A program made the translations under genes and the position numbers. The notes under the pieces were generated by a model that ran no database searches, was not told the DNA's origin, and worked only from the letters and a program-made list of their open reading frames with translations. A stretch of 64,000 nucleotides of DNA from Nostoc sp. TH1S01 (GTDB lineage Bacteria; Cyanobacteriota; Cyanobacteriia; Cyanobacteriales; Nostocaceae). Location: positions 1 to 64,000 of the forward strand of contig JAGKSW010000037.1 of the NCBI GenBank assembly GCA_018993265.1. The letters run 5' to 3'. This document shows, piece by piece, positions 35,779 to 44,572 of this stretch; position 1 is the stretch's first letter, and each line of letters starts with the position of its first letter.

Positions 35779-36258
35779 TTAAACATTTTGTGATACGTTA
35801 ACACCAGCCACTTTAGATGGAATGATTAATCCGTAATAACCAGCCGCGATCGCTGATAAAAAATTAATCCAAACATTATTACCAAAAAGTGGCATAAAAC
35901 CAAAAAATGTCTTGGTGAATGGTAATAATCCCATGATTGCTAATGCCAAATAGGCAACTGCAAACGCGCTATTAAATAACCGCGCACTTTTAGCACTGTT
36001 ATAAGAAGCAATGCCTAATAACCCGACAGCACACCGCACTAAATCATGTAAGAAATTGGTAGGAAATAAACCAAATATATAACCAAATCCCGCAGCGTAA
36101 GCGTTAGGAGATTCATCTAAAGGGATGAAAGATTCATGAGTTCCTGGTAAAGATACTAAAGCTGGTGTAAATCCTGCCAAACCTAATAATAAAAAGAGAA
36201 TACCTATGGTTAAAGCACAGTAACGTTCTACCATTTTCGCGGTTTGAATATTTTCCAT
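35779..36258 (-). CDS. DUF4383 membrane protein
   Basis: 159 residues from ATG 36258 (MENIQTAKMVERYCAL...), preceded by GGAGT. Four hydrophobic helices: ALTIGILFLLLGLAGF, a second around AAGFGYIFGLF, AFAVAYLALAIMGLL and INFLSAIAAGYYGL. The motif NFLHDLVRCAVGLLGI between helices marks DUF4383, a family of small membrane proteins of unknown function common in cyanobacteria. Directly upstream of psaJ and probably cotranscribed with it. Confidence 0.8.
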   Translation of the reverse strand: MENIQTAKMVERYCALTIGILFLLLGLAGFTPALVSLPGTHESFIPLDESPNAYAAGFGYIFGLFPTNFLHDLVRCAVGLLGIASYNSAKSARLFNSAFAVAYLALAIMGLLPFTKTFFGFMPLFGNNVWINFLSAIAAGYYGLIIPSKVAGVNVSQNV

Positions 36259-36558
36259 ATTCTTTATTACTCCTGTGATGATTAAATTTCGGCATAATGA
36301 AAGACTTACAGCAACAATGTTTGTGGGTTTGAAGCTGTTACAGTTCAAATTTTTAAGAATTAGCATTATTGCTCACTAAAATCTTAAGAAGCTCAATTTT
36401 TTATGTGGTTCAGACTGCTTCATTCAAGACTATTAATTAGTAAGACATAACACTTTCTATTCAACTGATAATTTTAAATTTTGAATCTATCAAAAGGTAT
36501 GGTTAAGCATTAACTCTATATTTGCAATATTCTATAAATAAGGCTTGCTTAGGGCTTC

Positions 36559-36591
36559 AGATCCCCGATTTATCTAAGAAGTCGGGGATCT
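36559..36591. repeat. Hairpin repeat AGATCCCCGA
   Basis: agatccccga (36559-36568) and tcggggatct (36582-36591) pair exactly, extended by tt/aa. A related copy is at 53419-53451. It lies 37 bases beyond the stop codon of the SDR gene and may end its transcript. This repeat family is dispersed in Nostocales. Confidence 0.65.
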
Positions 36592-36627
36592 AATTATTCA
36601 CTAATAATTTAAAATTGCCCGATTACA

Positions 36628-37629
36628 TCAGTCCATTTGTTTGAGTGCTTGCGCTGCAAGTAAAGCTAATAAAGCGCCAGTTCCTAATTGAAAAAGCGGT
36701 AATTTACCCAAAGCATCAGTAATACTGGGTATGACTAAGTTTTGATAATCGCCATCAACTCTATCGTCTGGAACAGGTTGATAAAAGTTGTTGGGTGCGT
36801 CTTCAGATTTTAATTCGCCACTACTACGTTGGAGATTAAAACCTAATAGCAATAACAACGAATCTACTAATGAAGGTGACACTTTTTGAGCTAAATCAAG
36901 TAATTTAGCTATATCTCCAACTAACAAATCACGAATTGGGTGTTCTGCTGCATAGAGAATGGCATCGGCCACAATTTTGGGGTCATAGTAAGGTGGTATT
37001 CCTGATGGTTTCACTCCTAATTTGGTTAAGCCATTATTCCAAAATGGAGTGTTAATTACGGCTGGCTTGATACTCGTAACATTGATAGGCCATTTTTCAT
37101 GGATCAATTCAATTCGCATCGCTTCCAGAAAACCTTCAATGCCGTGTTTGGCACAAGAGTAAGCACTTTGATAAGGAAGCGATCGCCTACCTTCCATTGA
37201 AGATACATGAATTAGTGCGCCTCGTCCTTCACGCTTTAGATGCGGTAACGCGGCCATTGCACCATAGACTTGACCCATCAAACTCACATCTATAACATGC
37301 TTAAACTCTTCTGGGGTGGTTTTGTCAAAAGTGGCAAACATCCCAATCGCCGCAGCATGAACCCAAGTATCAAGTCGTCCGTATAACTCGACAGTTTTAT
37401 CTGCGATCGCTTTTACTTGGTCGAATTGTTGCACATCAGCAACAATATAATTCGCCTCACCACCAAAGCCGCGAATTTCTTCCACCAGCGACTTTAACTT
37501 TAATTCACCACGCGCTGAAACAACTACCTTGGCTCCACGTTGAGCAAATTCCAGGGCTGCTTTACGTCCAATACCGCTGGAAGCACCAACGACTGCAACG
37601 ACTTGCTGATTTATGGGCTTTAACTGCAT
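36628..37629 (-). CDS. Classical SDR oxidoreductase with C-terminal anchor
   Basis: 333 residues. TGxxxGIG cofactor motif as VVGASSGIGRKAALEFA (about 13-29), NAG-type motif as HAAAIG, catalytic Ser in IHVSSMEGR and YSCAKHG with the active Tyr and Lys, IKPAVINTPF after it. After the 250-residue SDR core comes an extension that ends in a hydrophobic stretch (GTGALLALLAAQALKQ), possibly a membrane anchor. The 'short chain dehydrogenase YqjQ/Rv-like' group with such tails is common in stress loci; substrate unknown. Next gene on the strand is the stress protein at 37862 upstream, 230 bases away with a MITE between. Confidence 0.85.
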   Translation of the reverse strand: MQLKPINQQVVAVVGASSGIGRKAALEFAQRGAKVVVSARGELKLKSLVEEIRGFGGEANYIVADVQQFDQVKAIADKTVELYGRLDTWVHAAAIGMFATFDKTTPEEFKHVIDVSLMGQVYGAMAALPHLKREGRGALIHVSSMEGRRSLPYQSAYSCAKHGIEGFLEAMRIELIHEKWPINVTSIKPAVINTPFWNNGLTKLGVKPSGIPPYYDPKIVADAILYAAEHPIRDLLVGDIAKLLDLAQKVSPSLVDSLLLLLGFNLQRSSGELKSEDAPNNFYQPVPDDRVDGDYQNLVIPSITDALGKLPLFQLGTGALLALLAAQALKQMD

Positions 37630-37701
37630 AGATATTACTAATTGATAGTGGGGAGTAGGGAGTAGGGAGTATTATGTCTGAACGCAACTTAGTATGAGTA
37701 A

Positions 37702-37829
37702 AAAATTCGGCGTTGCATAAATGCGGGATGAATTGAGTTGTTTAACAAAAATAAAATATTGATTCTTCGCGCCTTTGCGCCTTTGCGCGCAACAAAAAAC
37801 ATCCCACTAATCAGCAACGCCAAAAATTC
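37702..37829. mobile_element. MITE-like element, imperfect inverted ends
   Basis: The left side aaaaattcggcgttgc ... gggatg (37702-37730) and the right side catccc ... gcaacgccaaaaattc (37800-37829) are inverted copies with some mismatches. The 70-base interior holds a short GC-rich run (gcgcctttgcgcctttgcgc). Noncoding; STRR heptamers flank it on both sides (37650-37668, 37835-37875). Confidence 0.6.
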
Positions 37830-37861
37830 TATACTTCTTTCTTCATTTCATACTTCATACT

Positions 37862-38419
37862 TCAGACTTCAGACTTTTTAGAATCATAAACACCCCAATT
37901 TTGAATATCTTGTTGGCGTAAAATTGTTTCGGCACGTTGAATTTCTGATTCTGTGCCTTCGAGGATGAGCAAATAATAGCTTTGTTGCAGGCGATCGCTA
38001 TAAATTCTCGCTCTCTCTTCTGGGATACCCAAATCTGTTAAAGCTTTGACCAAATTTTGATTTGCTGCTGCTCCTACAGCTACACCTGCCACACTAGTAG
38101 CTAGGGCTACACCGACAGAACCTGCTGCTAATACTGCACCCAAGCCAGGAAGCGCCAGACTACTCAAACCTAGTAACAAAGTACCCCAACTAGTTGCTGT
38201 GAGCGTATCTCCGACTGGTGAGCTAACATTAACATCTTGATCACCGATGCGATCGCTGAGTTGCGCTTCACCGATGCTTTCACCTTGCTTCACATCTTTA
38301 GCAATCACAGAAATTCTTTCTTTAGGAAAGCTAGAAGTTTGCAAATCATTAATAGCTTTTTCTAGTTCTTGAGCATTACCAAATACTCCTAACGCATAGA
38401 TACTATTTTTCGTTACCAT
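37862..38419 (-). CDS. General stress protein 17M-like protein
   Basis: 185 residues. An N-terminal 'Gsp17M/YflT-like' domain (YALGVFGNAQELEKAINDLQ, then FPKERISVIAKD) is followed by a glycine/alanine-rich central hydrophobic part (LGLSSLALPGLGAVLAAGSV) that may span or bind membranes, and a C-terminal domain (YSDRLQQSYYLLILEGTESE) with a ferredoxin-like strand pattern. Related cyanobacterial proteins are induced by cold, salt or desiccation. It lies 41 bases after the truncated CrtO-like gene on the same strand. Confidence 0.75.
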   Translation of the reverse strand: MVTKNSIYALGVFGNAQELEKAINDLQTSSFPKERISVIAKDVKQGESIGEAQLSDRIGDQDVNVSSPVGDTLTATSWGTLLLGLSSLALPGLGAVLAAGSVGVALATSVAGVAVGAAANQNLVKALTDLGIPEERARIYSDRLQQSYYLLILEGTESEIQRAETILRQQDIQNWGVYDSKKSEV

Positions 38420-38460
38420 ATTTTCCTCGCTAATAATTTTGTAAGTGAATGATTTTAGAA

Positions 38461-39063
38461 TTATTCACCTTTAAACACAGATGCAATTGTTGACTTACTA
38501 GAATTTCCTGCTTCTTTAATCCGAAGCAAATCTAAAGTGGTATTAGTTCCGCCGACAATTGAAAATAAATCATGTAAATTATTGAGATTGTAATTACCAA
38601 CAATATCAACAATTGATTTAGGAGGCGCATTGAAAAAAGAAGTAATTGCTGTAACAAAACGCTGCCAGAAATCAATATATTCTGAGTATTTTTGGGCATC
38701 TAATTGACTGAATTGAGCAATTTCTTGACAAGTTGCTTCTACAGATTTATTAGCTAAAAAATATTTGCCATCAGGATGAGGACAAAACGCCACTGGGTCA
38801 CAATTAAGATATTCTAAACCGTACTTGTGGAGTTCTAATTCTTGAATAACTGGCCCTAAAAAAAGAAACAAGTGGTTCATCGCACAGGGGTTGAATTTAA
38901 ACCCAGGCGCTTCTTTTGGCATCAGTTCTTCTGTTGTGCAACCACCGCCAGGAAGCGATCGCACTTCCAGTAGTAAGACGCTGTAACCAGCTTTGAGTAA
39001 GTAGCCAGCACATACCAAGCCATTGTGACCAGCACCAATAATTACAACGTCATACTCTTCCAT
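38461..39063 (-). pseudogene. CrtO-like carotenoid ketolase, N-terminal fragment
   Basis: 200 residues from ATG 39063. The start MEEYDVVIIGAGHNGLVCAG is the dinucleotide-binding fold of CrtI/CrtO flavoproteins, and LLEVRSLPGGGCTTEELMPK, GFKFNPCAMNHLFLFLGPV, FCPHPDGKYFL and FNAPPKSIVDIVGNYNLN follow the CrtO pattern closely. CrtO-type proteins have about 500-560 residues; here the frame diverges after DLFSIVGGTNTTLDLL and stops (..STIASVFKGE). The catalytic and membrane-facing C-terminal 60 percent is missing, so it is most likely dead. An intact unrelated ketolase, CrtW, is at 23605. Confidence 0.78.
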
Positions 39064-39290
39064 GATTGCCACTGAGAGACTAGAGCATCTTTCCCGATGT
39101 TAGAAAATACATCCAAGCTCTGACTCTTTCGTGGGTTATATAATTTTTAATAACTAAAGGTAGTGTCCCATACACTAAAAAATATTTATCTCACGCACAG
39201 ACTCACACTTCAACTGCTTTTGAATTCCCTAACCACCAATAAACTCTCAATTCTAAATTCTGGCTTCTGGATGATTATTTAACCAAGTTA

Positions 39291-39638
39291 TCAGTTTTGA
39301 GAGTCTGTGGTTACGGTTGTGGAATTACTTTGAGCCAAGATGGTATCGTTACTGCCTTGACCATGACTGTCAGTAGCGGTGACTGTTCTGGTGTTAATTG
39401 TCATTTGCTCTTTGTCATCTCTATTCTGTCCTGGTGAAGGCAACCAGTATGCCAATACACTAGTTACTCCACCCCAGTAGAGTGCAGTATTCTCTGTTTT
39501 AGCATCTGATTTCATCAACTGAGAAATACACAATCCCAGTACAACAGTACTGAAGGCAACTTGCACAAAAAATCTCCAAGCCTCCTGATCAAATTTTGGT
39601 CTTGGTTGAGTTCTTCTGGTTTCAGATGATCCTGGCAT
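39291..39638 (-). CDS. Small membrane-anchored hypothetical protein
   Basis: 115 residues: a basic N-terminus (MPGSSETRRTQPRPKFDQEA), two hydrophobic segments (FFVQVAFSTVVLGLCISQLM and ALYWGGVTSVLAYWLPSP) and a Thr/Ser/Asn-rich disordered tail (TRTVTATDSHGQGSNDTILA). Family not recognised; similar two-helix proteins with polar tails occur in Nostocales. Monocistronic. Confidence 0.6.
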   Translation of the reverse strand: MPGSSETRRTQPRPKFDQEAWRFFVQVAFSTVVLGLCISQLMKSDAKTENTALYWGGVTSVLAYWLPSPGQNRDDKEQMTINTRTVTATDSHGQGSNDTILAQSNSTTVTTDSQN

Positions 39639-39826
39639 AATATTAAAACCTAAAAGCTAAATTTCATCCTGGGTAAGCTTTGATACCACCCATTAGTAGG
39701 AAGTTTTTTTAACGACTATAAGGTTTCTTACAACTCTAGGTAAGTTGGTTTCGGAAAAGTCAAAGATAAATTTTACTGAAACTCAGTTTTATTCTTTTAA
39801 CTTTTGACTTTTAACTTTTGACTTGA

Positions 39827-40405
39827 CTAAGGGCGGTTGATGCGATTTATCAGCCAAAGCGACGCAACTAATCCGGCAAAGTGTGCGGAAACTGTGTTAG
39901 TGTTTGCCTGAACTACCAGCATATCCAAACCACTAATAATTCGAGTTGGATCAAAAAATTGCGTAGTGATGGCTTGGGGAGATATTGACCTAGCTACCAA
40001 CGTCCCAACGATCGCCTGCGCCCCTAAAAGTGTTACTAAAGTACCAATTAAATTTATCCACAGACCTAAGCGTAATACTTGTAAGGTTTCGCTTTTGCGT
40101 GGGCGGTTACTAGGATTAGAAGATTGTAGTTGTCTCCCAATTCTGGTGTAACGGAAAGCTATATAAATCCCCGCACCCAAAATAATTAGTCCACAAACCG
40201 CTAAAAATACTCCAAAACCAGTCCCAGGATTATTACTAGGGCTACCGGCTCTTTGGGAGAAGATAGCAAACAGTAGCACAATTATGCTAGAAACCACGCC
40301 TAGTACTAACTGAATCCAAAAGCTAATCCAACCTGTGAGGCGAAATGTTTGGGCGATCGCCCGAATAGTAGCTGAAGATGATGGAGCATCGGAATTTTGT
40401 GACAT
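39827..40405 (-). CDS. DUF3611 membrane protein (Tic21/PIC1-like)
   Basis: 192 residues from ATG 40405. Four hydrophobic helices (WIQLVLGVVSSIIVLLFAIF, FLAVCGLIILGAGIYIAF, LWINLIGTLVTLLGAQAIVG, FAGLVASLWLINRINRP) and the family stretches FRLTGWISFWIQL and LRLGLWINLIGTL fit DUF3611, whose plant relative Tic21/PIC1 sits in the chloroplast envelope and has been linked to iron uptake and protein import. The bacterial role is unsettled. Monocistronic. Confidence 0.78.
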   Translation of the reverse strand: MSQNSDAPSSSATIRAIAQTFRLTGWISFWIQLVLGVVSSIIVLLFAIFSQRAGSPSNNPGTGFGVFLAVCGLIILGAGIYIAFRYTRIGRQLQSSNPSNRPRKSETLQVLRLGLWINLIGTLVTLLGAQAIVGTLVARSISPQAITTQFFDPTRIISGLDMLVVQANTNTVSAHFAGLVASLWLINRINRP

Positions 40406-41001
40406 ACTAATCACCAAAATACTTGGCGTTTGCTAGATTTACTATCACACTTACCAGATGACCTATGAGTATCTCAAGTAGAACTTCGCCTTGATGGGGA
40501 AAATTCAGGGCTGAGATCACAGCTATAGGTATTCAAAAACCCTTATATTCTTTCCATTCTCACACCTAGTTTTAACAGGAAACCTTTGTGCGTCAGTCTT
40601 AAGAGCTATTACCAGATACTCAATTAACAAAGTATTTCATAACTTTTACAGACAAAATGGCATTTTACTTGTAAAATTTCTTCGATGGCATTTTATGCTT
40701 ATGCAGTTCTAATCGGCTCGGCATCATTTGACACCAATACAGTGGCTATGCCTCTGTTTTTCTTGCTCCTCACCACACTGCCTAGAGCTTACATAGGAGG
40801 GTAATTCTTACGCTCCTTAGAATTTCGCTTGTATCCCATGACTTTATCTGCGTGGGGCATAATTGTTTTGCATTTTTTACGTTGACGCTTTGAACACCTG
40901 CCTCAGTGTCTATGTATTAATGCTTACTTCCATTAGCATTAATCCAGAACACAAGGATTATAAATCCCACCTTAAGGCATTTTTTTAGCCATTCACCAAC
41001 C
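40406..41001. other. Long intergenic region
   Basis: 600 bases without an ORF of note. It contains the divergent promoters of the DUF3611 and PadR genes. A C-rich patch (gctcctcaccacac, near 40768) recalls the single-stranded core of the small RNA Yfr1 but has an extra C and lacks clear flanking hairpins. A small inverted pair attaatgc/gcattaat lies at 40916-40946. Confidence 0.35.
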
Positions 41002-41349
41002 ATGAAACTTGAGGATATATATCAATTCTTTGAAAATCCTCCGCCAACTTACCTCTGTCAGGAACTAGCAATTTGTTACATACTGTCTGTTTTACTGCAA
41101 GGTGAATCCTACGGAACCGAGTTAATTCAACGTTTAGAAACTGAATACCCAACCTATCGGCTTTCAGATACCGTACTTTATAGTGCGATCAAATTTCTGG
41201 AAGACGAAAGGGCAATTAATGGGTACTGGAAGAAGCTCGAAGGACGAGGAAGACCTAGGCGAATGTACCAAGTTTCCCCAGAATGGCAAGTTCAAGCGGA
41301 GGATTTAACACGTCTTTGGCAAGAGTACATCAACGGGAGGACAAATTAA
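41002..41349 (+). CDS. PadR-family regulator
   Basis: 115 residues, a winged helix-turn-helix: LAICYILSVLLQGESYGTEL (first helices), LIQRLETEYPTYRLSDTVLYSAI (recognition helix) and the wing GYWKKLEGRGRPRRMYQV. PadR proteins bind DNA as dimers and are often inactivated by ligands or stress; the cyanobacterial clock modifier Pex is a PadR-type protein of similar size, but I cannot say this is its orthologue. The CCB-like gene follows 51 bases later on the same strand, possibly cotranscribed. Confidence 0.82.
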   Translation: MKLEDIYQFFENPPPTYLCQELAICYILSVLLQGESYGTELIQRLETEYPTYRLSDTVLYSAIKFLEDERAINGYWKKLEGRGRPRRMYQVSPEWQVQAEDLTRLWQEYINGRTN

Positions 41350-41400
41350 CTAATAATTAATAATGAATAAATCTCCTCCTGTCAAACAGTAACATCAGTT

Positions 41401-41934
41401 ATGGATACTGCTATTCTGCCATCTACGTTTCTGCTCACCTTATTGTTATTAGTTGGGTTGTTTTTCTTTATTCGTGCTGCAACTAAAGACCGTACAGAAA
41501 CAGCTCAACTGGTATCTGAGCAAGACGAAGCTGTATTAATGCCCCAATTACAGGATTATTTCCGTTCACGGTCTTACCGAGTGGCAGCGGTAGACCGAGA
41601 TCAAAACCAAGTCACGTTTGAAGGTTTTGTCCAACCAAGCTTATTTTTAGCAATTTTTTTAACCCTACTTGCAACTGTAGGTTTGGTTTGTTTATCGTTT
41701 GTCTTGTCACTGCTTTTGCCTAACATTAGCAGTTTTTTTCTGGGTATAGTGCTGCTATCACCTTTGAGTGGTCTGTTCTATTGGAAAAAAGCAGGAAGAA
41801 CTGAGAAAGTTTTGCTTCATCTACAAAAAGCTAATCAAGATGAACCAAACTCCCCAGGTAAAATAACCGTAACTGCCCATCGAGATGAATTGATTGAGTT
41901 ACAGAAAGCACTCAACTTAAAGCTGAGTGATTAA
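41401..41934 (+). CDS. CCB2/CCB4-like cytochrome b6 heme assembly protein
   Basis: 177 residues. One hydrophobic helix at the start (FLLTLLLLVGLFFFIRAATK), a soluble piece (LQDYFRSRSYRVAAVDRDQNQVTFEG) and a helical hairpin (LFLAIFLTLLATVGLVCLS / LGIVLLSPLSGLFYW), then a polar end. This matches DUF2930, the 'cofactor assembly of complex C subunit B' group, which helps attach heme ci to cytochrome b6 of the b6f complex. It acts in the thylakoid or plasma membrane. It follows the PadR gene. Confidence 0.82.
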   Translation: MDTAILPSTFLLTLLLLVGLFFFIRAATKDRTETAQLVSEQDEAVLMPQLQDYFRSRSYRVAAVDRDQNQVTFEGFVQPSLFLAIFLTLLATVGLVCLSFVLSLLLPNISSFFLGIVLLSPLSGLFYWKKAGRTEKVLLHLQKANQDEPNSPGKITVTAHRDELIELQKALNLKLSD

Positions 41935-42333
41935 ATTGTGTTCTTAAAATTTCCTTTAGTGATGAGCGAGAGGAAATAAACAATAGGGAGTAGGAAAGAG
42001 GATTGTTGGGATGTAAATTTTCTCTGTAACGAACCGTCTTAGAGAAAAAGGTATCTTGTAACGTAGCCCTCAAAAGGAAAGTGAAACTCTACTCTCGCTT
42101 TTGGATGCTCTGTATCACTCTTTCTCACTCCCTGATGTGTATTAGTTGATAATTCAACTCACACAAACCAAATTGGCTTGAATAAAGTTGTTTGTCCTAC
42201 TGCCTGGACTACCCTCTACTGGCAAATCAGACCCAAATTTAAAAAAAATTGAAAATTTTGCATAAACTGAGCAACTTTGCCAGTTAAATGAATATTCAGA
42301 ACACATTCAACACGTAAAAGTACCAATTCAAGT
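41935..42333. other. Intergenic, possible gene scrap
   Basis: No intact gene. Around 42187-42260 a plus-strand frame reads LFVLLPGLPSTGKSDP before a stop, resembling the Walker A loop of a P-loop kinase; it is probably the stub of a lost gene. An STRR-like run (caatagggagtagg) is near 41980. Confidence 0.35.
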
Positions 42334-42651
42334 TCAGCGTGCAGCTACTGCCACAGGTTCTGAACCAGCCGGAGCTTCTAACGTCCGTAGGCTGGGAAAC
42401 AAGAAATGGTTTTCTTCTACGTATTGGGCACCAAACAGACCTTTTTCTGCCCAGAAATATCGGTCTGTGGTGTGTTCATTGCGCTTTACGAGTAGCAGAG
42501 CAGGTGGCAAGATACCTTCAGCTTGAATGAATTTTCTTGCTGCTGTCACAGGTTTTTCTTCGCCGCTTTCGATGCTATATTGAGGCACATGCTCCAAAAT
42601 CCGCCGCCCTTCCTGGCGACGACGACTCTTCCGTTTCCGTCTCCTTGCCAA
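42334..42651 (-). CDS. DUF3155 protein
   Basis: 105 residues starting at TTG 42651, chosen because AGGAGG lies eight bases upstream and the product then begins (M)ARRRKRKSRRRQEGRRILEH, the usual start of this cyanobacterial family. An upstream start at 42672 would translate the ribosome binding site. The basic N-terminus suggests nucleic-acid or ribosome contact; IESGEEKPVTAARKFI and KNEH-like KRNEHTTDRYFWAEKGLFG are conserved family stretches. Function unknown. Monocistronic. Confidence 0.8.
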   Translation of the reverse strand: MARRRKRKSRRRQEGRRILEHVPQYSIESGEEKPVTAARKFIQAEGILPPALLLVKRNEHTTDRYFWAEKGLFGAQYVEENHFLFPSLRTLEAPAGSEPVAVAAR

Positions 42652-42920
42652 CCTATTTTCCTCCTCTTTCAAGCTATTAGATTGTAGTGATAGCTACAAA
42701 ATCCGTCGTAATTATAAATGTTCTAGTTCAAAAAATCAAGAGTTTATAAACTTTTGATACAACAAAAATAATTTTCTTGAAGGCAAATAAATCACAAAAC
42801 TAGTAAAGTACACAATTTCTTTATTTCTACCATTACTTCAGAAGCTTTAGTTAAGCTTGATAAAAAGAGAGTTAGAATCAAGCTGATTCTTGAAAAAGAA
42901 TTCAGGAGTCAGAATTAATT

Positions 42921-43034
42921 ATGAGTGAAAAAGACCTGCCACTAATTGTAGATGTAGCCTTTTTGAAGGGTAAACCAGCAAATTTCAGATTTTATGTGGA
43001 GTTCCACTGTCATTCACCTGGCAGTTACACTTAG
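42921..43034 (+). CDS. Possible 37-residue peptide
   Basis: ATG 42921 preceded by a weak AGGAG (15 bases upstream, too far) opens MSEKDLPLIVDVAFLKGKPA, ending ..HCHSPGSYT. It has protein-like composition and lies just before the histidine kinase, but is short and could be a gene remnant. No family known. Confidence 0.25.
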   Translation: MSEKDLPLIVDVAFLKGKPANFRFYVEFHCHSPGSYT

Positions 43035-43045
43035 ATAGTTCTGTA

Positions 43046-43070
43046 TTCTGAGTTCTGAGTTCTGAGTTCT
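43046..43070. repeat. STRR, (TTCTGAG)3
   Basis: Three exact heptamers TTCTGAG plus half a fourth, one of many short tandem heptamer runs in this genome. It lies upstream of the histidine kinase gene. Confidence 0.8.
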
Positions 43071-43121
43071 TTGTTGTGGAAAATTCCTTCAAAGCCTGTA
43101 ATCCTGAGCAAGAAATGAAAA

Positions 43122-44489
43122 ATGTTAATGTCGGCTAGTTCAGATTTTGTGGCTTTATGCCGAGAACAAATAGCATTGTTAGCCCAAGGGTTGGGAGCTT
43201 CTTTAAGTGTGGTTTACTTAACACAAGAATTGGTAGAAGCGCCAACAACTGAGGCGAAACTAATTCCTGTGGTTGTTTATCCAGAAACAGCAGGATTACC
43301 ACCGGGAGAAGAAAATACTGAAGTAAAAACACGCAAACAATTGCAAATTAGTAACATTTTGCTACTACCAAAACAGCAAAAAAGGTTACTAACAGCAGCT
43401 ACGGAATTTACGGCTGCATCACCAGAAGTAGACAAAACAGATACTGAAAAACCAAATTTCCAAGAAGAGTATTTGCTGAGTGGACACCAGATTGTTCTAC
43501 CTTTAGTTCATGAGGGTGTGATGATGGGATTACTGGTGACATGTAGAGAAGACCGAGCTTGGAATCAACAAGAACAAAATACAATTCAAAAGGTAGTTCA
43601 AACTTTAGCGATCGCTTGTGTTTTAGATCAGCGTCGCGCCTGGTTGCAACAACAATTACATCAACAACAAGTTCTGCAAGAACAGCAGCGAGATTTATTA
43701 GATAACTTGCTACATCAATTCCGCAATCCATTGACAGCATTGCGGACTTTTGGCAAATTGCTATTTAAAAGACTCCGCCCAGGCGACCCGAACCGGGAAG
43801 TCGGAGCGAATATTGTGCGAGAAAGCGATCGCCTAAAAGAATTATTGCAACAATTTGAGCAAGTTATTGACTGGACAGAATTAGACTTAGAACCACGGGC
43901 ATTACCAGAAAATGAAGTATTGGTAGAAGCAACTGTCCAAACAGAACCCAAGCCGATTTTATTATTACCAGGTACAGGAGAAAAAGCAACTGATTGCTCT
44001 TTAGCTGATTTATTATCACCATTATTACTATCAGCAAAAGCGATCGCTCAAGAAAGACATCTGAAATTAAAAACTGAAATTCCGAAAAACTTACCTTTAG
44101 TGCGTGTCAATCTTAAAGCCTTACAAGAGGTATTAAATAATATTATTGATAATGCTTTGAAATACACACCCAAAGGCGGCAAGATTTTCATCCAGGCAGG
44201 TCAAGAAAGAGGTAATTTTTTAGGTGTTGCTATTAGTGACAGTGGGCCAGGAATTCCCCAAGAAGACATAGCACATTTGGGTGAAAGATATTATCGTGGT
44301 GTACAAGCACAAACAGAAATTCCTGGTACAGGATTAGGACTAGCGATCGCAAAACAATTAATCGAGCAAATGCAAGGTGAAATTGAAGTTTTCAGCCCAG
44401 CAATTACAAGCGCGATCGCATCTTCTGATGCACCAGGAACGACGTTTATTATTTGGTTGCCAATTAGCCCAATGAAGGATGAAGTGTGA
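43122..44489 (+). CDS. GAF-domain sensor histidine kinase
   Basis: 455 residues, soluble (no membrane helix). A GAF-like domain occupies about 8-170 (QIVLPLVHEGVMMGLLVTCR), a coiled coil 172-192, then the dimerisation domain with phospho-acceptor His198 (LLHQFRNPLTALRTFGKLL) and the ATPase domain with N box NNIIDNALKYTPKGG, G1 DSGPGIP, F box and G2 GTGLGLAIAK. The GAF part lacks the bilin Cys-His motif and may sense a small ligand. It probably phosphorylates an unlinked response regulator, since none is adjacent. ATG 43128 is an alternative start. Confidence 0.9.
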   Translation: MLMSASSDFVALCREQIALLAQGLGASLSVVYLTQELVEAPTTEAKLIPVVVYPETAGLPPGEENTEVKTRKQLQISNILLLPKQQKRLLTAATEFTAASPEVDKTDTEKPNFQEEYLLSGHQIVLPLVHEGVMMGLLVTCREDRAWNQQEQNTIQKVVQTLAIACVLDQRRAWLQQQLHQQQVLQEQQRDLLDNLLHQFRNPLTALRTFGKLLFKRLRPGDPNREVGANIVRESDRLKELLQQFEQVIDWTELDLEPRALPENEVLVEATVQTEPKPILLLPGTGEKATDCSLADLLSPLLLSAKAIAQERHLKLKTEIPKNLPLVRVNLKALQEVLNNIIDNALKYTPKGGKIFIQAGQERGNFLGVAISDSGPGIPQEDIAHLGERYYRGVQAQTEIPGTGLGLAIAKQLIEQMQGEIEVFSPAITSAIASSDAPGTTFIIWLPISPMKDEV

Positions 44490-44544
44490 AGTATGAAGGA
44501 TGAAGTATGAAATTTTGTCCTTCATACTTTGACTAAACTCTACA

Positions 44545-44572
44545 CTAGCCCCTAGCCCCTAGCCTCTAGCCT
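44545..44572. repeat. STRR, CTAGCCC/CTAGCCT run
   Basis: Four tandem heptamers (ctagccc twice, ctagcct twice) fill the space between the kinase and the convergent SLH gene. A similar run is at 51736-51780. Just upstream, 44480-44520, atgaagg/atgaagt heptamers overlap the end of the kinase gene. Confidence 0.8.

Noticed and set aside
40760-40785. Yfr1-like core gctcctcaccacac
   Set aside because: An extra C interrupts the conserved 11-base core, and the flanking hairpins of Yfr1 are not visible.
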